A DNA stretch of 64,000 nucleotides. It comes from VSJD01 sp041653875. Its GTDB lineage: Bacteria > Verrucomicrobiota > Kiritimatiellia > JAAZAB01. Of the stretch, positions 25,192-34,043 are shown piece by piece. The number at the start of each line of letters is the position of its first letter. The first letter of the stretch is position 1. The position numbers were made by a program, and so were the translations under genes. The notes under the pieces were generated by a model that saw only the letters and a list, made by a program, of their open reading frames with translations, was not told the origin of the DNA and searched no databases. Location of the stretch: the NCBI GenBank assembly GCA_041653875.1, contig JBAZEM010000010.1, forward strand, positions 1-64,000. Direction: 5' to 3'.

Positions 25192-26238
25192 TTATCCGTC
25201 CCCGGCCTGTAATCCGTTCACCGCCGCCATGACGTCCGCCGCCGCGCGCATATCCTGCAGGGTCCGCCGCACCTCGGCGCTTTTCTTGAAACCCCTGATA
25301 TAGCCCACCAGATGCGCCCTGAAATGGAGTACGGCGCTCAGCTCGGCGCTGTTTTGCGGATGGCGTCTCGATTTCCCGGCGCGCTCCTTGTGGGCGATGA
25401 GCAGGCGCAGATGTTCCTCGATGACCGCCCGGCGTTCCTCCATGGAAGGCGGCTGGATACAGCGGCCATGCAAAACCGACCAGGCTTCCTGAAAGATCCA
25501 GGGATTGCCGACCGCGGCTTTACCGATCATGACCCCATCCACGCCGGTTTCGGCGATCATTCGGAGCACGTCTTCCGCCGACAGCACGCCGCCGTTCCCG
25601 ATCACGGGAATCGAACGCTCCGCCTTGATCCGCGCCAAGGCCGGCCAATCGGCCTGGCCGCTATGGCGCCCGGTGACAAACCGGGCGTGAATCGCGATCG
25701 CACTGCCCCCGCTCTCTTCCACCGCCTGGGCAATCTCCGAGATGTTCATGCGGTCGGGCGCGAGTCCCAACCTGGTTTTCACGGTGACCGGCAAGGCCAC
25801 GGCCTGTTTGATGGCCCTGACGATTTGCGCGATTTTCTCCGGGTGTTTAATCAAGGCCGCGCCGGCGCCCTTGGCCACAACCTTGGCCACGGGGCATCCG
25901 CAGTTCAGGTCGATCGTCTGGAATCGTCCCGTGCGTTCGAGAAACACCGCCGCCTGGGCGAGGATTTCCGGGTTCGCCCCGTAAATATGCGCCGCAATCG
26001 GCCATTCCCCGGGCGCAGTCTCGAGCATGTGCAGGGTCTGCTTCGATCCGCGCACAAGCCCTTCCGCGCTGGTGACTTCGGTATAGGCCATGCCGCAGCG
26101 ATAGCGCCGGGCCAAAGTCCGCATGACCGCGTCGGTATATCCGGCCATGGGGGCCAGCATCACCGGGAAATCCACAGTCAGATTGCCGATCTTGAGCGGT
26201 TTAAGTTTTACATCGGAATGCATCGATGTCGCTTTCAT
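25192..26238 (-). CDS. dusB: tRNA-dihydrouridine synthase
   Basis: 348 residues from ATG 26238, which follows a GGGAAA ribosome-binding site; an ATG at 26223 is a weaker choice. FMN-binding TIM-barrel motifs: LAPMAGYTDAVMRTL, TEVTSAEG, DLNCGCPVAKVV with the catalytic Cys, KTRLG, IHARFVTGRHSG and GNGGVLS. It reduces uridine in the D-arm of tRNAs. DusB-like placement is by general similarity; other Dus subfamilies cannot be excluded. Confidence 0.92.
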   Translation of the reverse strand: MKATSMHSDVKLKPLKIGNLTVDFPVMLAPMAGYTDAVMRTLARRYRCGMAYTEVTSAEGLVRGSKQTLHMLETAPGEWPIAAHIYGANPEILAQAAVFLERTGRFQTIDLNCGCPVAKVVAKGAGAALIKHPEKIAQIVRAIKQAVALPVTVKTRLGLAPDRMNISEIAQAVEESGGSAIAIHARFVTGRHSGQADWPALARIKAERSIPVIGNGGVLSAEDVLRMIAETGVDGVMIGKAAVGNPWIFQEAWSVLHGRCIQPPSMEERRAVIEEHLRLLIAHKERAGKSRRHPQNSAELSAVLHFRAHLVGYIRGFKKSAEVRRTLQDMRAAADVMAAVNGLQAGDG

Positions 26239-26315
26239 AGATTTTCCCGGGCGAAACGCATAAGATAGCCGCGAACGCGGCCAAATGGGACAAGAAAATT
26301 GACGGGAAGAAAGGC

Positions 26316-26344
26316 TTGACATTGCGCCGTTTCAACAATATCAT
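26316..26344 (+). promoter_or_regulatory. promoter for the kinase-regulator operon
   Basis: TTGACA (26316-26321), exactly 17 bases, TATCAT (26339-26344). It is 89 bases before the sensor kinase ATG. Confidence 0.7.
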
Positions 26345-26432
26345 TGCAATAGTCAGGGGTGAATGATGAGATGGATAGTGTTAAATCCTGACCGGATGCC
26401 TGTAGGTTGTGGGTCGAACGGGATGAGCCGTC

Positions 26433-28127
26433 ATGAAAAAGGACGCGAACAAATCGCCAAGCCCCGCCAAACTCCGCCGCCATACGGAGAAAGCGTTGTT
26501 GGCGAGCGAGGAGCGTTATCGGCGTCTCTTCGAAAAATCGCACGACGCCATCATGACCCTTGAGCCGCCCTCCTGGAAATTCACAACCGGCAACCCGGCC
26601 GCCATCGCAATGTTCAAGGCCAAAAACGAGGCGGAATTCGTGTCCTGCGAGCCTTGGAAATTGTCGCCCGAACGCCAGCCGGACGGGCGCTTGTCGGACG
26701 AAAAGTCCCAGGCGATGATTGCGAAGGCCATGCGCGAAGGCTCCAATTTTTTCGAGTGGATCCATAAACGGCTTAACGGCGAAGAGTTCCCCGCCACGGT
26801 GCTGTTATCGAGGGTCGAGCAAGATAAGTTTTCCTTTCTCCAGGCAACCGTCCGAGACATCACCGGCCAAAAACGCGCGGAAGAGGCGCTCCTGGAATCG
26901 AAGGCCCTCGTTGAGGCGGTCGTGGAAAACATTCCGCTCATGATCTTCCTCAAAGAGGCGACCGACCTGCGTTTCGTGATATTCAATCGCGCGGGCGAGG
27001 AACTCCTGGGCTATGACCGCAAGACCCTGCTCGGCAAAAACGATCTCGACCTTTTCCCTCCCGAACAGGCGGCCCACTTCGTGGCCAAGGACCGGGAAGT
27101 GCTCGACGGCAAAGCCGCCCTGCTGGACATCCCGGAAGAACCGATCCTGACCGCCAAGAAAGGCCGGCGTCTGCTTCATACCCGGAAGGTCTGCATCCGG
27201 GGGGCCGATGGAACCACCAAATATCTATTGGGCATTTCCGAGGACATCACCGAGCGCAAACAGGCGGAAGCGGAAATTCGCAAACTGAACGAAACCCTGG
27301 AACAGCGCGTCCATGAGCGCACCACCGAGTTGGCGCGCGCGAACCAGGAGCTGGAAACGTTGATCCGCATAGCGTCGCACGACCTGCGCTCGCCGCTGGT
27401 CAACATCCAGGGCTTTTGTCAACTTTTGAACAAGGCCTGCGCTTCGATCACCAGTCTTCTGGCGGACGTGTCCTTGCCGGACGAAGCGCGCCAAACCCTC
27501 GCCGCGTCCCGGGAAAAAGCCGAAAAATCCATACGATTTATCAACGCCGGCGTGGAAAAAATGAACAGCCTGATCGGCGGGCTCCTGCGGCTGTCGCGCC
27601 TGGGCCGCGCGCCGCTGGTGTTGCAATCGCTGGATATGAACGTCTTGTTGAACACCGTGGTGGAAGCCATGACGTTCCAGATTCGGGCGGCCGCCGCGGA
27701 CGTCACGGTGGAGACCTTGCCGGACTGCCGGGCCGATGCGGCGCTGATCAACCAGGTTTTTTCGAACCTGCTGGATAATGCCGTCAAGTACCGCGATCCA
27801 GCCCGGCGCCTGCGCGCGCGCATCTGGGGCCGGCACCCCGGCTGGGGCCGGCGCCCCGGCTGGGACTGCCGGGAAAAAGACGCGCACACGGTGTATTGCG
27901 TCGAGGATAATGGGTTGGGCGTGGCGCCGGAGCATCAGCAGAAAATATGGGACTTGTTTTACCGGCCCAACCATCAAGAAAACGGCGCCGGCGAGGGGGT
28001 CGGCTTGACGGTGGTTCAACAGATTGTGGAACGGCATGGCGGCAAGGTATGGGTGGAATCGGAAGTCGGCAAGGGCAGTCGGTTTTTCCTGACCCTGCCG
28101 GCGGACGAGAAGGAGGCAAAACCATGA
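26433..28127 (+). CDS. PAS-PAS sensor histidine kinase (cytosolic)
   Basis: 564 residues with no membrane segment. Two PAS domains (~25-145, ~155-285), the second ending in a PAC motif (LLGISEDITERKQ), a short coiled coil, then HisKA with SHDLRSPLVN (phospho-His ~314) and an HATPase domain: N box NLLDNAVKY (~445), G1 VEDNGLGV (~490), G2 GEGVGLTVV (~520). A GRHPGWGRRPGW insert between N and G1 comes from a GGCCGGCGCCCCGGCTGG microduplication. Its last base overlaps the following regulator (ATGA). From about residue 295 on it is nearly identical to the second kinase at 30810. Confidence 0.93.
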   Translation: MKKDANKSPSPAKLRRHTEKALLASEERYRRLFEKSHDAIMTLEPPSWKFTTGNPAAIAMFKAKNEAEFVSCEPWKLSPERQPDGRLSDEKSQAMIAKAMREGSNFFEWIHKRLNGEEFPATVLLSRVEQDKFSFLQATVRDITGQKRAEEALLESKALVEAVVENIPLMIFLKEATDLRFVIFNRAGEELLGYDRKTLLGKNDLDLFPPEQAAHFVAKDREVLDGKAALLDIPEEPILTAKKGRRLLHTRKVCIRGADGTTKYLLGISEDITERKQAEAEIRKLNETLEQRVHERTTELARANQELETLIRIASHDLRSPLVNIQGFCQLLNKACASITSLLADVSLPDEARQTLAASREKAEKSIRFINAGVEKMNSLIGGLLRLSRLGRAPLVLQSLDMNVLLNTVVEAMTFQIRAAAADVTVETLPDCRADAALINQVFSNLLDNAVKYRDPARRLRARIWGRHPGWGRRPGWDCREKDAHTVYCVEDNGLGVAPEHQQKIWDLFYRPNHQENGAGEGVGLTVVQQIVERHGGKVWVESEVGKGSRFFLTLPADEKEAKP

Positions 28128-28603
28128 TCGGCGAACATTCCAACGTCACGATTCTGATTGCCGAGGACGATGAAGGCCACGCCGAGTTGATTTTGGAACA
28201 ATTGCGCAATGCCGGCGTGTCCAACGAAATCGCGCGCTTCCGGGACGGCCAGGAACTCTGGGACTACCTGATGGCCGCCGGCCGGCGCGCTTCCCAGTAT
28301 GACAGCAACGGCTTTCTCCTGCTCCTGGATATCGTGATGCCCGGGATGGACGGACTGGAAGTCCTGCGGCGCATCAAGACCGACAAGCAGTGGCGCAATC
28401 TGCCCATCATCATGCTGACCACGACAGACGATCCGCGCGAGATCGAGAACTGTTATACTCTCGGCTGTAATTGTTACATCACGAAGCCCCTGGAATATGC
28501 GCGCTTTACGGAAATGCTGAAACGGTTGGGTTTGTTCCTGATGATAGTCCAAACACCGCGAATCCCGCCGCAAGACGGACAAGGAGGAGGGCCGCTAACA
28601 TGA
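28124..28603 (+). CDS. single-domain response regulator
   Basis: 159 residues, only a receiver domain. Acidic pair EDD (~14-15), phosphoacceptor Asp ~68 in LLLLDIVMPGMDGL, Thr in MLTTTDD and Lys in YITKPL. It resembles the Rcp1-like stand-alone regulators that follow PAS or phytochrome kinases. ATG 28124 overlaps the kinase stop (ATGA), and its own stop overlaps the next start in the same way, so the three genes are tightly coupled. Confidence 0.93.
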   Translation: MIGEHSNVTILIAEDDEGHAELILEQLRNAGVSNEIARFRDGQELWDYLMAAGRRASQYDSNGFLLLLDIVMPGMDGLEVLRRIKTDKQWRNLPIIMLTTTDDPREIENCYTLGCNCYITKPLEYARFTEMLKRLGLFLMIVQTPRIPPQDGQGGGPLT

Positions 28604-29262
28604 AAACGAAAGCCTGTGCGGTGCTTTTGATCGAAGATAATCCGGCGGACGCCCAGCTCATCATGGAAATCCTGCGGGAAGAACCCGAAAACGCCATGAA
28701 AATCGAGCATGTGAACAACCTGGCCGGCGGCCTGGCGGCGCTGGAACGCGGCGGGATCGATGTTGTGCTTCTCGACCTGACCCTGCCGGATAGCTCGGGT
28801 CATGACACGTTCACTCTGCTCGCCAAGCATGTCCCCACAATCCCCGTCATTGTGCTCACGGGCATGGACGACAAGGAGATGGCCATCCGGATCGTCCAGG
28901 AAGGCGCCCAGGATTACCTGGTGAAGAGCCTGGTGGATTACACCATGCTGACGCGCTCGATCCGGTACGCGATCGAGCGCAAGCGGATGTTTCTGGAGAA
29001 GGACCGCTATATCGTCCAGCTCCAGGAGGCTTTGGCCGCCGTGAAAACACTGAGCGGCTTATTGCCGATTTGCGCCTCCTGCAAGCAGATTCGGGACGAC
29101 AAGGGCTACTGGCATCAGGTGGAATCCTACATCCAACAACATTCCACCGCCGTGTTCACCCACGGCCTCTGCCCAAAATGCGCGCAGAAAATCTACCCGA
29201 ACGCAAAAGCGGCGCCCGGCGATATTCCCGGTCGGCGCCCGGAGGAGAGTTCAAAGGGATAA
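28600..29262 (+). CDS. response regulator with C-terminal zinc-finger-like domain
   Basis: 220 residues. Receiver domain with LLIEDN, Asp in VVLLDLTLPDSSG (~57), VLTGMDD and YLVKS. After a coiled-coil linker (RKRMFLEKDRYIVQLQEAL) the C-terminus has LLPICASCKQIRDDKGYW then GLCPKCAQKIYP: two CxxC pairs typical of the small domain seen on many environmental PAS kinases and regulators, probably metal-binding. The function of that domain is not established. It is third in the coupled operon. Confidence 0.88.
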   Translation: MKTKACAVLLIEDNPADAQLIMEILREEPENAMKIEHVNNLAGGLAALERGGIDVVLLDLTLPDSSGHDTFTLLAKHVPTIPVIVLTGMDDKEMAIRIVQEGAQDYLVKSLVDYTMLTRSIRYAIERKRMFLEKDRYIVQLQEALAAVKTLSGLLPICASCKQIRDDKGYWHQVESYIQQHSTAVFTHGLCPKCAQKIYPNAKAAPGDIPGRRPEESSKG

Positions 29263-29284
29263 AGGTTCCAAAAGGAGATATTCT

Positions 29285-30793
29285 ATGAGCGCCTGTGTGG
29301 CGGCGATCGATTGCGGCACCAGTGCGGTCAAAGCGGCGATTATCGATCTGAGGGGCAACACCCTCAGCGAAGTCAGCCGCCCGGTGCCTTGCCGTCATGG
29401 CATAGACGGCGCCGTCGAACAGGATCCCCTGGCCATCCAAGCCGCCGCCTTTGATTGCCTGAAAACAGCCGTCAACCGCCGGCGCCGGCCGGGCGCGAGC
29501 GTTGATGCCGTCTGCGTAACCAACCAGCGCGCCACCGTGATTCCGATCGGCGCCGCCGGTCAGCCGCTGGCGTCGGCCATCAGTTGGCAGGATATGCGCG
29601 GCGCGCCGTATGTGGCCGCTCTGCGCCGCCGCTTGGACGATGCCGCCTATTACGCCATTACCGGACTGCCGTATCACACCGTTTTCACGCTGGGTAAAAT
29701 ACTGTTTCTCCGGGCGCGCTTTCCGGCGCTGTTTCGCAAAACAAGGCGGTTCGCCCTTGTGCACGATTATTTGCTCAAAGCCCTGGGATGCGATGATTTT
29801 TATCTTGATTATGCCAACGCGTCCCTGACCGGGCTCTTTGACAACCGCCGGTTACAGTGGAGCGCGCCGATCCTTGCCCTGGCTGGGCTCGCCGCGAACC
29901 GGTTGCCGGTCCTGGTGCGTTCCGGACAAGCCATCGGCGTCGTGTCCCGGGCGGCGTCCAGGCGGTGCGGTCTGACGGCCGGCACGCCGATCGTTTCCGG
30001 CGCCGGCGATCAGCAGTGCGCCGGCATGGGCTCGGGCGCTGTGACGCCGGGCATTTGTTCGATCACCCTGGGCACGGCGGGTGTTTGTTTCTGCCATACA
30101 GATCGTGTCGCGCGCGATCCCCGGCGCCGGATTGCCTGTTGCGCACACGCCGTGCCCGGGGCTTGGAATCTGGAAGGCCTGCAGAATGCGGCCGGCGACA
30201 GTGTTCGCTGGGCAGCCGGCCGGCTGGCGGGAGCGCAGCGCCTGGACCGCGCGTTTCTGCGTTCCGTGGCGGCCATAGCGCCGGGAGCGCGGGACGTTTT
30301 GTTTTATCCGTACCTGGCGGGCGCGGCGGCCCCGCACTGGATTGGCGAGGCCACGGCTTCGTTCCTGGGTCTGAAATATAGCCACGATTCCGCCTGTCTG
30401 TTCCGCGCGGTGCTGGAGGGCGTGGCCTTCGAAAACCGGCAGATTTTGGATGTCTTCGCGTCTCTGCGTGTGCCGATCCGGGAAATCCGGCTGACCGGTG
30501 GATTTTCCAAGTGGACGGTCTGGAATCAGATCCAAGCCGATATTTATAATCGCCCGCTTTATACGCTGGAAAACCAGCAGGCGACCCTGCTGGGCGCGGC
30601 GATCCTGGCGGCGCTGGGCATCGGCGCGGCGGCGTCGGCGCCGGCCGCAGTCAGGCGGATGGTGCGGGTGGCGGACGTGTTTAAGCCGCGCCGGGAGGCG
30701 GCGCGCGCCTATATCCGTATCTATGCCAAATATGGCCGGATCATGGCGGCCTTCAAACAACAAAGCTTGTTTCCAACGATAGCCTCGCGATGA
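29285..30793 (+). CDS. FGGY-family carbohydrate kinase
   Basis: 502 residues with the sugar-kinase fold: phosphate-1 motif AIDCGTSAVKAAI, N-terminal signature VCVTNQRATVIPI and SWQDMR, catalytic SGAGDQQCAGMGSG, phosphate-2 SITLGTAGVC and adenosine motif LTGGFSKW. Glycerol kinase, xylulokinase and related enzymes share these; the substrate cannot be chosen with confidence. AAAGGAGATATTCT precedes the ATG. It lies 22 bp after the response regulator and 16 bp before the second kinase, so it may be part of one long operon. Confidence 0.85.
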   Translation: MSACVAAIDCGTSAVKAAIIDLRGNTLSEVSRPVPCRHGIDGAVEQDPLAIQAAAFDCLKTAVNRRRRPGASVDAVCVTNQRATVIPIGAAGQPLASAISWQDMRGAPYVAALRRRLDDAAYYAITGLPYHTVFTLGKILFLRARFPALFRKTRRFALVHDYLLKALGCDDFYLDYANASLTGLFDNRRLQWSAPILALAGLAANRLPVLVRSGQAIGVVSRAASRRCGLTAGTPIVSGAGDQQCAGMGSGAVTPGICSITLGTAGVCFCHTDRVARDPRRRIACCAHAVPGAWNLEGLQNAAGDSVRWAAGRLAGAQRLDRAFLRSVAAIAPGARDVLFYPYLAGAAAPHWIGEATASFLGLKYSHDSACLFRAVLEGVAFENRQILDVFASLRVPIREIRLTGGFSKWTVWNQIQADIYNRPLYTLENQQATLLGAAILAALGIGAAASAPAAVRRMVRVADVFKPRREAARAYIRIYAKYGRIMAAFKQQSLFPTIASR

Positions 30794-30809
30794 ATGCCGG
30801 CAGTGTGTC

Positions 30810-32393
30810 ATGCGCGAATTAATTACACGATTGATGGAGTTCACCGGCGACGGCGTGTACCGGTATAAGCTGGATGACGGCCGTCTTCTTCTGGCCAACC
30901 AAGGCTTGGCGCGGATCCTCGATCTGGATTGCGAGCCGGACGCCTTGGTGGGGCGTTATCTGAAAGACTTGCTGATTTACACCGAGCCCGAGGGCACGAT
31001 CCGCTCCCTGCTGAAGGAAGGACACGGTGAAATCCATGGATACCTGTACGGATTTAAAACCTTGAAAGGCGAGGACAAGTGGGTCATTCACGATGCCTTC
31101 CTGACCAACGAGCCGGTGTCCGGCATTCAGGTCGTTGAAACAGTCGTGAAAGACATCACACCCCTGAAGCGCGCGGAAGCGGCCCTGGCCCAGGAAAAGG
31201 AGCGTTTGGCCATTACCCTGCAAAGTATTGGCGACGGCGTAATCGCCACGGATATCCAGGGCCGGATTACGTTGGTCAACGAAGCCGCATCGGAACTGAC
31301 CGGCTGGTCGGAAAAGGAAGCCGTCGGCCGCCCGCTGACCGAGGTGTTTCGGATCGTCGATGAGCGAACGCGCCGGCCTTGCGACGACCCTGTTAAGCAA
31401 GTTCTGCAAACGGGGAAAAGAGTGGGACTTGCCAATCATACGGCCTTGATCGCCATAGACGGCACGGTGCGAAGCATTGCCGACAGCGGCACGCCAATTC
31501 ATGACAATCAGGGACACATCAAGGGCGTGGTCCTTGTCTTCCGCGATGTCACCGAACAACGTAAATTAACGGAGGAACTGAGCCGCGCGAACCAGGAGCT
31601 GGAAACGCTGATCCGCATCGCGTCGCACGACCTGCGTTCGCCGTTGGTCAACATCCAGGGATTCAGCCAGCTTTTGAACAAGGCCTATGGCGCGACCGAC
31701 CGCATTCTGGCGGAGGCGGTCCTGCCGGACGAGACGCGCCAGACCCTTGCCGCGTCCCGGGAAAAAGCCGAAAAATCCATACGATTTATCAACGCCGGCG
31801 TGGAAAAAATGAGCGGCCTGATCAGCGGGCTCCTGCGGTTGTCGCGCCTGGGCCGCGCGCCGCTGGTGTTGCAACCGCTGGATATGAACGCCCTGTTGAA
31901 CACCGTGGCGGAAGCCATGACGTTCCAGATTCGGGCGGCCGCCGCGGAAATAACGGTGGAGACCTTGCCGGACTGCCGGGCCGATGCGGCGCTGATCAAC
32001 CAGGTTTTTTCGAACCTGCTGGATAATGCCATTAAATACCGCGATCCAGCCCGGCCCCTGCGCGTGCGCATCTGGGGCCGGCGCCCCGGCTGGGACCGCC
32101 GGGAAAAAGAGGCGCACACGCTGTATTGCGTCGAGGATAACGGCGTGGGCGTGGCGCCGGAACATCGGCAAAAAATATGGAGCTTGTTTTACCGGCCCAA
32201 CCCCCGCGCAAACGACACCGGCGAGGGGGTCGGTTTGACAGCGGTGCAACGGATTGTGGAACGGCATGGCGGCACAGTATGGATGGAATCGGAAGTCGGC
32301 CAGGGCAGTCGGTTTTTCCTGACCCTGCCGGCGGACGAGAAAGAGGCAAAACCACCGGCGTCCCATAGGGACGCCAAGACTGTGGCCGTTTAG
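30810..32393 (+). CDS. PAS-PAS sensor histidine kinase, paralogue of the first
   Basis: 527 residues, cytosolic. An N-terminal PAS (~5-115) and a second PAS (~130-250, SIGDGVIATDIQGRITLVNEA) differ from the first kinase; the rest is nearly the same protein, with SHDLRSPLVN (His ~271), NLLDNAIKY, VEDNGVGV and GEGVGLTAV. The homology extends to the DNA level, including the microduplicated GGCCGGCGCCCCGG insert, so the transmitter module was duplicated recently or kept alike by gene conversion. It has no regulator of its own next to it and probably feeds the two shared regulators. Confidence 0.92.
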   Translation: MRELITRLMEFTGDGVYRYKLDDGRLLLANQGLARILDLDCEPDALVGRYLKDLLIYTEPEGTIRSLLKEGHGEIHGYLYGFKTLKGEDKWVIHDAFLTNEPVSGIQVVETVVKDITPLKRAEAALAQEKERLAITLQSIGDGVIATDIQGRITLVNEAASELTGWSEKEAVGRPLTEVFRIVDERTRRPCDDPVKQVLQTGKRVGLANHTALIAIDGTVRSIADSGTPIHDNQGHIKGVVLVFRDVTEQRKLTEELSRANQELETLIRIASHDLRSPLVNIQGFSQLLNKAYGATDRILAEAVLPDETRQTLAASREKAEKSIRFINAGVEKMSGLISGLLRLSRLGRAPLVLQPLDMNALLNTVAEAMTFQIRAAAAEITVETLPDCRADAALINQVFSNLLDNAIKYRDPARPLRVRIWGRRPGWDRREKEAHTLYCVEDNGVGVAPEHRQKIWSLFYRPNPRANDTGEGVGLTAVQRIVERHGGTVWMESEVGQGSRFFLTLPADEKEAKPPASHRDAKTVAV

Positions 32394-32418
32394 GCCGTAG
32401 GCTGTAGGTCGGAATCGT

Positions 32419-32640
32419 AACAACTAAGGAAAATACGTAAGAATCGGAAAAACGCGACAGACATTCCGCCAAGGCCTTGTGTTTAGCGCCGATTCTCTTC
32501 GTATTCGCTTGGCCTATACGGGTTCCTTATTCTGACTACCTGCCCGCAGTGCTACCCCGCCTGCAACGCTGTGCGTAGCACTGCGGGCAGGGCACAGCGT
32601 TGCAGGCGGGCTAACTCCTGAATTCTGACTCCTGAGCAGT
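32419..32640. repeat. inverted-arm repeat element (copy 2) carrying an interlocked palindrome
   Basis: The core 32419-32540 is related to 12607-12720: both have ATACG(C/T)AAGAATC, CATTCCGCCAA, TTCTCTTCGTATTC and a TACGGG(G)TTC then TTATTCTGACTAC. After that, 32540-32610 holds an A-B-A'-B' palindrome, and GTCAG/CTGA-type units end the element at about 32640. No coding capacity. Confidence 0.65.
32540..32610. repeat. interlocked inverted repeats (A-B-A'-B')
   Basis: A is CTGCCCGCAGTGCTAC (32540-32555), B is CCCGCCTGCAACGCTGTGC (32556-32574), A' is the exact complement of A (32575-32590), B' the exact complement of B (32592-32610). All four arms are perfect and nearly contiguous. A pairs across B, and B across A', so the strand can form either hairpin or, topology permitting, a pseudoknot. 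Confidence 0.85.
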
Positions 32641-32813
32641 TACTCGGAATCGATAAAACACATTGGCAAGAAACCGGAACTGAAGTTTGCAAAACATCAG
32701 TAAAGTTTTCGCTTCTTCCGTGATTTTACCTACAGTCTGAGCATCCTATGGGATGCCAGTGAATCTCTTAAATCTCTGAATCTCTGAATCACTCAATCGC
32801 TAAATTTCTTGCT
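32641..32813. repeat. gap with AATC-type short-period repeat near the tonB stop
   Basis: The first ~110 bases hold no recognisable feature. 32757-32812 is a run of TCTGAATCTCTGAATC-like units of the same flavour as 10741-10895, ending at the tonB-like stop codon. Confidence 0.55.
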
Positions 32814-33623
32814 CTACGGCCCCGTGTCTTCCAGTTCGAAATCGATCGTGATGTCCTTGTAGGCGCCGCCGAAGCCGAAAGGCAGTTCCGGCAAACTTTT
32901 CACCGATTCCACGGCCGTCATGACGGACGTATCCATAAGGCTGTTGCCGGAGGGGTCGGCCATCTTTTTCTGGACAATCCGGCCATCCTGCCGGACGCGA
33001 ACCAGGACCCGCGTCACCAAGCCGCGCTTGCCGGCCAACGCGCTCGGTTGGGCCCAAGCGTCGTACATGATCGCGCGCACCTGGGCCAGATACCAGCCGT
33101 AGGGCGTCGCTTCGCCAGAGCCGGCGCCGGAACCGTACACGGCGCCCGGCATCCCGGCATGGGATCCGCCCGCTGAATTGCCGACGCCCGCCACGGCGTT
33201 TCCCAGCATCTTGCTAATCTGGGACGCGGACAATTTCTTTGCCTGACGCTTGTCGCCGGGGGCGGCCGGAACCCCGGCTGGGACCGCGCGCCGCACCAGG
33301 TTGGTGCTGACTTCGATTTTCGGTTTCTTTACGGTTTCGGTCGAATTCGTTTTCGGCTTCACCGTCCTGGCCGGTTCCGGAATTGGTTCGGGCTTATCCT
33401 CCGGTTCCGGCGTTACAGGTTCGGCTTGGGCGGTTTCCGGTTTCGATACCGAAGCGCCCCCCGGCGGGGGCGGCGGACCCGGCTGGAAATCCACGAAAAA
33501 CGCCAGGTCTTTGGGCGGGCGCCGGGAGCGGCAGGAGCAGAGCGAAAACGCGATCAGCGCGTACACGCAGGCCACGTGCGCCGCCACGCTGATCATAATG
33601 TTCCGCAGGTAAGCATTCTTCAT
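32814..33623 (-). CDS. tonB: TonB/TolA-like energy-transducing periplasmic protein
   Basis: 269 residues. Short N-terminal cytoplasmic part, one membrane helix (~8-28, NIMISVAAHVACVYALIAFS), a Pro/Glu/Lys-rich spacer (~45-110) and a C-terminal domain (~165-265) with the YLAQVRAIMYDAWAQP start and the VRVRQDGRIVQKKM strand typical of TonB/TolA C-domains. It should carry energy from ExbB/ExbD to outer-membrane receptors or act in envelope constriction as TolA. ATG 33623 is four bases beyond the exbD stop. Confidence 0.85.
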   Translation of the reverse strand: MKNAYLRNIMISVAAHVACVYALIAFSLCSCRSRRPPKDLAFFVDFQPGPPPPPGGASVSKPETAQAEPVTPEPEDKPEPIPEPARTVKPKTNSTETVKKPKIEVSTNLVRRAVPAGVPAAPGDKRQAKKLSASQISKMLGNAVAGVGNSAGGSHAGMPGAVYGSGAGSGEATPYGWYLAQVRAIMYDAWAQPSALAGKRGLVTRVLVRVRQDGRIVQKKMADPSGNSLMDTSVMTAVESVKSLPELPFGFGGAYKDITIDFELEDTGP

Positions 33624-33627
33624 GGCG

Positions 33628-34029
33628 CTATTCCGCCTGGGATACCAGCGCCATCTTGCTGAGACCGGCCGCATGCAGAATGCGCATGATATCCATGACC
33701 CGGCTGTATTTCAGGTCCTTATCCGCGCGCACAAACACCGTGATGGCGGGATCCGTTTTGCCCAGGCGATTCATTTCCGTCGTCATCTGGCTTTCCGTGA
33801 CCGGCCGGTTATCCAGGAAAATGGCGCCATCCAAACGCACACTGACGGTCCGGGAACGGTCCGGCTTCAGCTCCGCGGCCTTGCCGTGGGGCAGGTTGAC
33901 GTGCACGCCTTGCTCCATCAAGGGATAGGTGATCAGGAACACGGTCAGGAGCAGGAACGCGAAATCGAGCATGGGGACCAGGTTGATTTCACCGACCGCG
34001 TGGAGTGTTGTCCTGGTTCGTCTGGCCAC
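33628..34029 (-). CDS. exbD: ExbD/TolR biopolymer transport protein
   Basis: 133 residues from a GTG at 34029, which is preceded by GAGGAG at six bases; the frame upstream of this overlaps exbB and is not coding. It has one N-terminal helix (LVPMLDFAFLLLTVFLITYPLM) with the essential membrane Asp (LDFAF), then a periplasmic domain (VSVRLDGAIFLDN, PAITVFVRADKDLKYSRVMDIM). It forms the proton-driven motor with the adjacent ExbB/TolQ protein. Confidence 0.9.
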   Translation of the reverse strand: MARRTRTTLHAVGEINLVPMLDFAFLLLTVFLITYPLMEQGVHVNLPHGKAAELKPDRSRTVSVRLDGAIFLDNRPVTESQMTTEMNRLGKTDPAITVFVRADKDLKYSRVMDIMRILHAAGLSKMALVSQAE

Positions 34030-34043
34030 AAAGGACTCCTCGC

